This document shows positions 34,901 to 41,075 of a stretch of DNA of 41,075 nt, one piece after another. The stretch's first letter is position 1, and every line of letters starts with the position of its first letter. Below the pieces are notes generated by a model. It made no database searches and was not told the origin of the DNA. It worked only from the letters and a program-made list of their open reading frames with translations. The stretch lies in the NCBI RefSeq assembly GCF_000158035.1, contig NZ_EQ973491.1, forward strand, positions 371,415 through 412,489, in the 5' to 3' direction. The stretch comes from Bacteroides cellulosilyticus DSM 14838. GTDB taxonomy: Bacteria; Bacteroidota; Bacteroidia; Bacteroidales; Bacteroidaceae. The position numbers and the translations under genes were made by a program.

Positions 34901-36333
34901 CGCCATTGGCTGTCGTAGACACGTATAACTTTGTCTTTATTGCCCGTCCATATATACCCGTTGCGGTCCTGATAAACGGCACGGACGTTGCTTCCCGGGA
35001 ATTCCGTGTCATCCGGGGCAGCGGTAAGCAAATGGAAATGATTGGTATTGAAAGAGATCTTCTCCAAGCCGTTTCCGTATGAACCGAGCCATAAATTACC
35101 TTGTTTATCAGTAAAGACATTGGTCACCTTATTGTCAGCGCTCCAGCCCGATTGCAGGGCCGGATTGTAAAACGGATGTATCCGGTTGTTCTTACGGTCG
35201 TACCAGGCAAGTCCTCCTCCCGAAGGATGTACCCATAAAGAGCCGTTAACATCCTCGTATATATACATTTCCGGTCGGGAATCGACGATATCTTTGCCGT
35301 ACTTGTCTTGCAGAATGAAGTGATCGAACTGCTCGTTTTCAGGATTGAAGTGCGTCACTCCTTTGGTGTTGAGGCGTATCCATGCTTCACCGTTGGTATC
35401 GATATAGACTGCTTTAATCTGGTTGTCCTTTAATGAAGGATAATTCCGGGTATTATAGTGACGATGGTTTCCGGAACTTTGTTCATACACAAAGAACCCG
35501 TCGCTGGCTGTGCCAATGAATAGCTTGTCCTTTTTGAGTTGTCGGATGGTTTTAATAGACGAGCCGGTGGGGAACTCTTGCCTTACAAACTGGCCGGTGT
35601 CCGGATTATATTCGTATACACATCCCTGTTTGGAAGTAAAGTAGATGCTATGATTGTTCTCCAGTGCATCGTAAAAAGGTTGTTTGTCCTTTTCCGGAGG
35701 AGCGACGAAGTAAGAAGAAAGTTTCTCTTCATTCCCGTTACGAGTCAGGCGGTATAATCCGTTCTCGGTAAGAATCCATTGGTTCTCCCGGCTGTCCTGA
35801 AAGATAGACTTGATAGGCTCTGAGTATGAAATCTGGTGGGATTTAAAGAAGTCTGTGGCTTTCATTTCATGTGTTTCCGGATGAGTGGAAATATGAATCA
35901 ATTCATTTTGTACGGTAATTATCCATACGTCTCCACACGGAAGCACATACATGTCCAAAGACAGGTAGTTGTCGTAAGGGATAGCCTGGAACCGTTCAAG
36001 CCGCGGATTGAAACGATAGACCTGGTGATTGTAGCTTTGTACCCAGATATATCCGTATCTATCTTCTTTAATATTGTCCAGACGGTTGTTGCTCAATCCG
36101 ATGCTGTCGCCCGGATGGGCTTTATAGTTGTTAAATGTATATCCGTCAAATTTGTAGAGACCGTCCCAGGTAGCGAACCACATCACTCCTTTGTCATCTT
36201 GCAGGATACTCATAATGGTATTCTGCGAGAGTCCGTCTTCTGAGGTATATTGTGTAAAGGTATGTGGTAATTGTCCGAAGCAGAAGCCGGTGGCAATTAC
36301 GCAGAGGATTAGCAATATTACGATTCTTCTCAT
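31915..36333 (-). CDS. Hybrid two-component system regulator (HTCS) 1
   Basis: A 1472-residue inner-membrane sensor fusing kinase and response regulator. It has a signal/anchor (1-20), then a periplasmic double beta-propeller of two-component-propeller repeats (QYTSEDGLSQNTIMSILQDD onward, many GxxWxGT blades). A Y_Y_Y beta-sandwich follows (about 800-880, YSYKLEGFENNWNNIG), then a membrane helix (about 903-928). The kinase has phospho-acceptor His952 in ISHELRTPLTL and the ATPase boxes VEDQGIGIAENKQ and STGIGLSLVKEL. The receiver has Asp1259 in SDVMMPEKDG, and an AraC-type DNA-binding end closes with YGMTPTEY. It probably binds a pectic fragment and activates this locus. It is divergent from its paralog. 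Confidence 0.96.
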   Translation of the reverse strand: MRRIVILLILCVIATGFCFGQLPHTFTQYTSEDGLSQNTIMSILQDDKGVMWFATWDGLYKFDGYTFNNYKAHPGDSIGLSNNRLDNIKEDRYGYIWVQSYNHQVYRFNPRLERFQAIPYDNYLSLDMYVLPCGDVWIITVQNELIHISTHPETHEMKATDFFKSHQISYSEPIKSIFQDSRENQWILTENGLYRLTRNGNEEKLSSYFVAPPEKDKQPFYDALENNHSIYFTSKQGCVYEYNPDTGQFVRQEFPTGSSIKTIRQLKKDKLFIGTASDGFFVYEQSSGNHRHYNTRNYPSLKDNQIKAVYIDTNGEAWIRLNTKGVTHFNPENEQFDHFILQDKYGKDIVDSRPEMYIYEDVNGSLWVHPSGGGLAWYDRKNNRIHPFYNPALQSGWSADNKVTNVFTDKQGNLWLGSYGNGLEKISFNTNHFHLLTAAPDDTEFPGSNVRAVYQDRNGYIWTGNKDKVIRVYDSQWRYVGNLTSSGTISPYSTDKLGIGYSIIQDHEGTIWIGTKGNGLFAARPQGKPLTYHLVQYSADANDVYSLSGNEIYSLHEDRQQRIWIATFEGGINYLERGTDKEADRFINYRNRLKNYPISQCYRTRFITSDTKGNIWIGSATGLLMCKGNFKEPEEIEFQRYCRISGNANSLSNNDVHNIYFTRKGEMYVATFGGGLNKLLSLDGAEARFQAYTMKNGLPSDVLLSIEEDPHGNLWCATEKELCKFIPSTDKIINYPSRAFPLRISFNEGAALRTASDYLMFNTVKGVLYFFPDSIHTSTYVPPIIFTRLQQAEKTVTPEEGGILTTHIDDTNLLTLPHDKNGFSIQFAALDMKYPGNISYSYKLEGFENNWNNIGNQRTATYTNLPKGHYTLKVRSTNSDGIWVENTRTLDINILPSFWETPWAYSLYVLFILLVIFTATYILFTIFRLKHKVSVEQEISDIKLRFFTNISHELRTPLTLIAGPVEQVLQHGKLNDEEREQLVLVERNTNRMLRLVNQILDFRKIQNKKMKMRVQQIDLIPFIRHIMESFNSLADEHQIDFSMDTKVSSLKIWADSDKLEKILFNLLSNAFKYTPQGKQIKVMVQEEEKDVILAVEDQGIGIAENKQKSLFVRFENLVDKNLFNQASTGIGLSLVKELIDMHHGSISIRSKLGEGSCFSIRLQKGKEHFDETVEFILSDYVVSDTSPAYTGNQFSSLTGNEEENLNSEKETILIVEDNQELRFFIRTIFAQYFNVIEAENGNIGLEKSKLYMPDIIISDVMMPEKDGIEMVRELRDEMTTSHIPIVMLTAKSTIESKIEGMKLGADDYITKPFSAAYLKARIFNLLEQRKKLQALYCASLLPASTEQPLAGKKETTTPALSPNDRKFMDKVMETIEKHLDNGDLTVEDIAGEVNMSRSVFFKKLKTLTGLSPVEFLKEIRMKRAAQLIETEEYNMAQIAYMVGLNDSHYFSKCFKQQYGMTPTEYKESRKQN

Positions 36334-36357
36334 GACCAGTGGTTGTTAAAATCTAAA

Positions 36358-36365
36358 CAAAGATA
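36358..36365 (-). promoter_or_regulatory. Bacteroides -7 element for HTCS 1
   Basis: The minus strand reads TATCTTTG (TAnnTTTG), 24 bp before the ATG at 36333. It sits in the 85 bp shared divergent region. Confidence 0.5.
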
Positions 36366-36387
36366 TATGAATTTTCTATGAAATACT

Positions 36388-36395
36388 TATCTTTA
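36388..36395 (+). promoter_or_regulatory. Probable -7 element for HTCS 2
   Basis: TATCTTTA is one mismatch from TAnnTTTG, 23 bp before the ATG at 36419. The two divergent -7 boxes are only about 22 bp apart, so the polymerases would compete for the same DNA. Confidence 0.4.
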
Positions 36396-36418
36396 CCGCA
36401 TAGAATAAGCCTGTTATT

Positions 36419-39400
36419 ATGAAAAAAATCTTATATCTGATCCTTGGGTTGATAGGTGTGTTGTCAGTAAAAGCGCAGCCGGATTGTTTTTTCACCCATT
36501 ATTCGTCTGAAGACGGACTTTCTCAAAATACAGTAATGAGCATCCTGCAAGACCGCAAGGGAAATATCTGGCTTGCTACTTGGGATGGCATTAATAAGTT
36601 CAATGGTTATTCATTTAAAACATATAAGGCACGTCTTGATAATCGTATCGTGTTGAGTCATAATCGTATAGATCATATGCTGGAAGACAAGTATGGTTTC
36701 CTTTGGCTACAAACCTATGACAATCACGCCTATCGCTTCGATCCCCGTACGGAAACGTTTGAGCGTGCGCCGGGTGATGATGAAGAGGGAGGCACAGCCA
36801 ATATAACAAATATCAAAGTCCTTCCGGGTGGTTCGGTATGGTTGCTGACGGAGACTGAAGGGGTGATCCGGGTGGCAACTGATCCACAGGATTATAGCCT
36901 GACCTCCCAATATTATTCTACCCAATCGGGACAGTTTTCTGCCTCACGTGTGTTTCAGGTATATGAGGACCGGGCAGGTAATGAATGGATATTGTCTGAT
37001 AACGGATTAGGGATGTTGGCACCCGGAGAGAAATCACCGGTCTTTTATTTTGCAGAGACAGCAGAGCGGGAGAAGAAAGGCGGGCAAGCCTTTTATTCCT
37101 GTTTGGAGCATGGTCCCGAAATCTATTTCGGATCGGATAACGGGCGCGTATGGCGCTATCAGAAGGAGAGCGGGCAGTTCTTGTTGCTGAGTCTGCCGGT
37201 TTCATCCCACATTGTGTCAATCAATCATATAGATGGTAATGAGATCATACTGACCACTTCAAAAGACGGATTCTTTACTTATAAATGTGATACAAAGAAG
37301 ACAGAACACTTCCCTGCCTCCCGTTTTCCTGATGCGCCGATTCATGGTACTTATGTGGATAAAGCATCGGAAGTATGGTTCGAGCAACATATTCCGGGTA
37401 CAGTGGTACACTTCAATCCGCATACACAGGTCTTGAAGCGTGAAGTAATAGCTGTGGAACCGACCAGTACGGACCGTTCTCGTCCGGCTTTCCATGCGCA
37501 TGAAGATATCAACGGCATGCTTTGGGTACATCCGTATGGCGGCGGTTTTTCATATTTTGACCGTGAAAGTAATAGTCTGCGTCCGTTCTATAATGAGTTG
37601 TCAGGGCATGACTGGCGCTTTTCCAATAAAATACATACTGCCTTTTCCGACAATCAGGGGAATCTATGGATGTGCACTCACTCTAAGGGATTGGAGAAGG
37701 TCACTTTCCGTCCGTCTCAGTTTGGCATCGTAACGCCGGTACCACACGATTATGAGTCATTGAGCAACGAAGTACGTGCCCTTTGCGAAGATGCTGACCA
37801 GAATTTATGGGTAGGCTTGAAAGATGGTAAACTACGGATATATGATAAGAACCGTGTAAATAAGGGCTATCTGACCGAAAACGGTACTGTGTCGCACAGC
37901 GGCACTCCGTTGCGTGGTAATGTTTATTTCATCTTGCAGGACAGTAAACAGAATTTCTGGATTGCAACCAAAGGGGATGGCCTGGTGAAAGCTGAAAAAC
38001 AGAAAGATAGCTATCACTATAAGCTGACACGTTATCAGCATCAGGAAGGTGATATTTATAGTTTGAGTGACGACAATGTTTATTGTGTATACGAAGATAA
38101 GCATGGACGCATCTGGATTGCTACATTTGCAGGCGGCATCAACTATATGGCGCACAGTCAGGGTGGTAAAGAGATTTTTGTGAACCATCGTAATAACCTG
38201 AAAGGATATCCTATTGATTATTGTTACAAGGCCCGTTTTATAACAGGTGATGATCAGGGGCATATCTGGATAGGGACTACCGTGGGCGCCTTGATGATGG
38301 ATGCAGACTTCAAGAATCCCGAAGATGTGAAGTTCCGTCATTTCCTGCGTGTTCCGGACAATGAGCATAGCCTAAGCAATAATGATGTGCATTGGATTGT
38401 ATCTACCCGGAATAAGGAACTCTTTATTGCAACATTTGGCGGAGGACTGAATAAGTTAGTATCGCTGGATGAGAGCGGTAATGCCTGTTTTAAGTCTTAT
38501 ACGGTACAGGACGGCCTGCCTTCGGATGTGTTGCTTTCCATCCAGGAGGATAAAGCCGGTAATTTATGGCTCAGTTCGGAAAACGGTATCAGTAAGTTTA
38601 TTCCTTCCAAAGAGAAATTTGAGAATTATGCCGATAAGGAGATATTTTTCCGGGTACGTTTCAGTGAGGCGGCTTCGGAATATACTGCTTCGGGTAATAT
38701 ACTTTTCGGGGCAAGTACAGGTATTTTCTATTTCAATCCCGATTCCATCGGAAAGAGTAATTATGTGCCGCCGATGGTTTTCTCCAAATTGTTGGTGGCG
38801 AATGTGGACGTGGTGCCGGGACAGGGTTCCGTACTGAAACAGGGATTGGATGATACCAAAGAATTGGTACTGTCGCATCGGGAGAATATTTTCACCATAC
38901 AGTTTGCTGCACTCGACTATTCCGCACCTTCCGAAATACAGTATGCTTATATCCTGGAAGGTTTTGAAAAGGCCTGGAACTATGTAGGTAAACAGCGTGT
39001 AGCTACTTATACCAACTTACCAAAAGGGCATTATGTCTTTAAAGTCCGTTCTACCAACAGTGACGGTATATGGACTGAAAACACGCGTACATTGGACATT
39101 GAGATACTACCTTCCTTCTGGGAAACTCCGTTTGCTTATTTCCTGTATGTGCTTTTCTTCATCATGATTATTGTAGCGGCGGTGTATATCTTGTTCACTA
39201 TTTATCGTTTGAAGCATGAGGTGTCCGTCGAGCAACAAATGACGGATATGAAACTGCGTTTCTTTACCGATATCTCTCATGAACTGCGCACTCCGCTGAC
39301 TTTGATTTCAGGGCCTGTGGAATATATACTGGGGAATACCAAACTTCCGGATGATGCCCGTGAACAGTTACAGGTGGTAGAACGGAATACGAACCGCATG

Positions 39401-40891
39401 TTGAGGCTTATCAACCAGATACTGGACTTCCGGAAGATACAGAACCGGAAAATGAAGATGCAGGTTCAACGTATGGATGTGGTGGCTTTTACTCGCAAGA
39501 TCATGGCGAACTTCGAGTCTGTTGCCGAAGAACATCAGATAGACTTCCTGTTTGAAACGGAGAAGGAAGAACTGTATCTTTGGGTAGATGCGGATAAATT
39601 TGAGAAGATTGTGTTCAATCTGCTTTCCAATGCTTTTAAATACACTCCGAATGGAAAGATGATTACGGTGCTTGTGCGTGAAGATGAGAAATCAGTTTCC
39701 GTAAGTGTGGAAGATCAGGGAATAGGTATTGCAGATAATAAGAAAAAGTCGCTGTTTGTCCGTTTTGAGAATCTGGTAGACCGCAATCTGTTCAATCAGT
39801 CCAGCACCGGTATCGGTTTGTCATTGGTGAAGGAATTGGTAGAAATGCATAAGGCGACCATTACCGTTGATAGTAAGTTAGGAGAGGGGAGCTGCTTTAA
39901 GGTGGACTTCCTGAAAGGTAAAGAACACTATGATGAATCGGTGGAATTCTTGCAAGATGATGCTACGGTGGGTATGGGAGTTATAGAACAAGTGACCGAT
40001 ATTCTTAGTGAAATACCGGAATCTTCTGGAGAAGAGAATATAGAGGAGGAATCGGAAGAGAGTATGGACGCCAAAGGGACTATGTTGCTTGTGGAAGATA
40101 ATTCGGAACTCCGTTTGTTCCTGCGCAGCATCTTTGCTTCCGAGTACAGAATCGTGGAAGCAGTGGATGGTATGCAAGGTTGGAGTAAAGCTTTGAAATT
40201 CCTTCCGGATATCATTATTAGTGATGTAATGATGCCCGGAAAAGATGGCATCACCATGACGCGTGAACTGCGTGCCGATATGACCACCAGTCATATTCCC
40301 ATTGTATTGTTGACGGCTAAGACTTCCATTGAAAGCAAATTGGAGGGGTTGGAGTATGGAGCGGACGATTACATCACTAAGCCGTTCAGTGCCACTTATC
40401 TGAAAGCACGCGTAAAGAATCTGCTCACACAGCGCCGAAAGTTACAGGGTATCTATCGGGATAACCTGATGACGGGAAATGCAACGGTTGACTTAACGGA
40501 AGAAACCGTAGAAGAGCAAGGACCGGAAATGTCCCCGAACGATCGTAAGTTTATGGACAAACTGGTGGAACTGATGGAGAAGAATATGGATAATGGAGAA
40601 TTGGTAGTAGACGATTTGGTGCAGGAACTGGCAGTCAGCCGTTCAGTCTTCTTTAAGAAACTGAAGACACTGACTGGTTTGGCACCTATTGAGTTTATTA
40701 AGGAAATGCGTATCAAGCGTGCTGTGCAATTCATTGAAACCGGAGAATATTCCATGACTCAGATCTCTTATATGGTGGGTATTAATGATCCCCGTTATTT
40801 CAGCAAATGCTTCAAACAGAAGATGGGAATGACCCCAACTGAGTATCGGGATAAGGGAATGAATAAGATCAATTCGTCAAAAAATACATGA
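36419..40891 (+). CDS. Hybrid two-component system regulator (HTCS) 2
   Basis: A 1490-residue paralog of HTCS 1 with the same plan: signal peptide MKKILYLILGLIGVLSVKAQ, periplasmic propeller blades, Y_Y_Y domain (about 800-880), membrane helix (about 905-930), phospho-acceptor His954 in DISHELRTPLTL, ATPase domain, receiver Asp1269 in SDVMMPGKDG, and AraC end (about 1385-1480). The kinase and Y_Y_Y parts track HTCS 1 closely (for example ENTRTLDI.ILPSFWETP), while the blades are more diverged. A linker rich in Glu and Ser (ENIEEESEESMDAKG) precedes the receiver. It probably senses a different pectic fragment. The start is well placed after a near-consensus promoter. Confidence 0.96.
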   Translation: MKKILYLILGLIGVLSVKAQPDCFFTHYSSEDGLSQNTVMSILQDRKGNIWLATWDGINKFNGYSFKTYKARLDNRIVLSHNRIDHMLEDKYGFLWLQTYDNHAYRFDPRTETFERAPGDDEEGGTANITNIKVLPGGSVWLLTETEGVIRVATDPQDYSLTSQYYSTQSGQFSASRVFQVYEDRAGNEWILSDNGLGMLAPGEKSPVFYFAETAEREKKGGQAFYSCLEHGPEIYFGSDNGRVWRYQKESGQFLLLSLPVSSHIVSINHIDGNEIILTTSKDGFFTYKCDTKKTEHFPASRFPDAPIHGTYVDKASEVWFEQHIPGTVVHFNPHTQVLKREVIAVEPTSTDRSRPAFHAHEDINGMLWVHPYGGGFSYFDRESNSLRPFYNELSGHDWRFSNKIHTAFSDNQGNLWMCTHSKGLEKVTFRPSQFGIVTPVPHDYESLSNEVRALCEDADQNLWVGLKDGKLRIYDKNRVNKGYLTENGTVSHSGTPLRGNVYFILQDSKQNFWIATKGDGLVKAEKQKDSYHYKLTRYQHQEGDIYSLSDDNVYCVYEDKHGRIWIATFAGGINYMAHSQGGKEIFVNHRNNLKGYPIDYCYKARFITGDDQGHIWIGTTVGALMMDADFKNPEDVKFRHFLRVPDNEHSLSNNDVHWIVSTRNKELFIATFGGGLNKLVSLDESGNACFKSYTVQDGLPSDVLLSIQEDKAGNLWLSSENGISKFIPSKEKFENYADKEIFFRVRFSEAASEYTASGNILFGASTGIFYFNPDSIGKSNYVPPMVFSKLLVANVDVVPGQGSVLKQGLDDTKELVLSHRENIFTIQFAALDYSAPSEIQYAYILEGFEKAWNYVGKQRVATYTNLPKGHYVFKVRSTNSDGIWTENTRTLDIEILPSFWETPFAYFLYVLFFIMIIVAAVYILFTIYRLKHEVSVEQQMTDMKLRFFTDISHELRTPLTLISGPVEYILGNTKLPDDAREQLQVVERNTNRMLRLINQILDFRKIQNRKMKMQVQRMDVVAFTRKIMANFESVAEEHQIDFLFETEKEELYLWVDADKFEKIVFNLLSNAFKYTPNGKMITVLVREDEKSVSVSVEDQGIGIADNKKKSLFVRFENLVDRNLFNQSSTGIGLSLVKELVEMHKATITVDSKLGEGSCFKVDFLKGKEHYDESVEFLQDDATVGMGVIEQVTDILSEIPESSGEENIEEESEESMDAKGTMLLVEDNSELRLFLRSIFASEYRIVEAVDGMQGWSKALKFLPDIIISDVMMPGKDGITMTRELRADMTTSHIPIVLLTAKTSIESKLEGLEYGADDYITKPFSATYLKARVKNLLTQRRKLQGIYRDNLMTGNATVDLTEETVEEQGPEMSPNDRKFMDKLVELMEKNMDNGELVVDDLVQELAVSRSVFFKKLKTLTGLAPIEFIKEMRIKRAVQFIETGEYSMTQISYMVGINDPRYFSKCFKQKMGMTPTEYRDKGMNKINSSKNT

Positions 40892-41075
40892 ATTCATCAA
40901 AATAGACATCTTTGTAGTCTTGTATAAGGCTGATAAACAATTGATTGCTAAATAATGCGGAAAATACTGATTTATGGAGTTACATTTTGTATTTTCTATA
41001 TACTTTTGCCCGTGTCGTAAAGGTAAGAAGATGATAATTACTTGAATTCAAGAAATTATGACTGGTTAGGGTTAA
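40892..41075 (+). other. Non-coding end of window, probable leader of a downstream gene
   Basis: No supported gene. Two near-copies of AATTCRTCAAAA (40871-40882, in the end of HTCS 2, and 40891-40902) straddle the HTCS 2 stop. A perfect -7 box TACTTTTG lies at 41001-41008, suggesting transcription into a gene beyond 41075. A 21-codon hydrophobic frame at 40954-41019 contains that promoter and is probably spurious. Confidence 0.4.

Noticed and set aside
40954..41019. 21-residue hydrophobic leader peptide
   Set aside because: It overlaps a perfect -7 promoter box and has no ribosome site.

Overview
The window is chromosomal DNA from a gut Bacteroides-type bacterium. The evidence is the Bacteroidales promoter signature TAnnTTTG upstream of many genes, a SusC/SusD pair, two one-piece hybrid two-component regulators, a MurF-Alr fusion, and AT-rich leaders without strong Shine-Dalgarno sites. 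The species cannot be fixed from the sequence alone.

Positions 1-6,800 are housekeeping genes on the minus strand: the start of a complex I operon (nuoA, partial nuoB), a small secreted protein of unknown function, and an overlapping unit dxs - BRO-family gene - trkA - trkH. That unit combines isoprenoid precursor synthesis, a phage-antirepressor-like protein, and potassium uptake. Positions 6,990-16,650 run on the plus strand: a DUF6078-type protein, a CI/LexA-like S24 regulator, a GSCFA protein, the MurF-Alr fusion for peptidoglycan precursors, tatA, tatC, and a large Dna2-like protein with a RecB-type nuclease motif set and an SF1B helicase. The 413 bp gap after it (16,648-17,060), between convergent genes, has its own promoter, two hairpin-plus-U-tract signals and a foldable RNA, so it probably encodes a small RNA.

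Positions 17,061-40,891 form a pectin utilisation locus. It holds a hexuronate-type MFS permease, a GH105 unsaturated uronyl hydrolase, a CE8 pectin methylesterase, a KdgF-like cupin, a CE12-CE8 fusion esterase, a CE7-like esterase, SusC, SusD, another alpha/beta-hydrolase, and two divergent paralogous hybrid regulators (HTCS). The inferred route is as follows. Surface SusCD imports pectic oligosaccharides. Periplasmic esterases strip methyl and acetyl groups. GH105 releases unsaturated galacturonate, the permease imports it, and KdgF linearises it. The HTCS pair senses fragments in the periplasm. No backbone-cleaving lyase or GH28 is present in the window.

The most unusual non-coding feature is a set of degenerate tandem arrays with the same 22 bp period in four intergenic regions (7,488-7,632; 18,708-18,751; 21,081-21,190; 31,789-31,911). 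Two of these are clearly homologous although 24 kb apart. A large hairpin also separates tatA from tatC.
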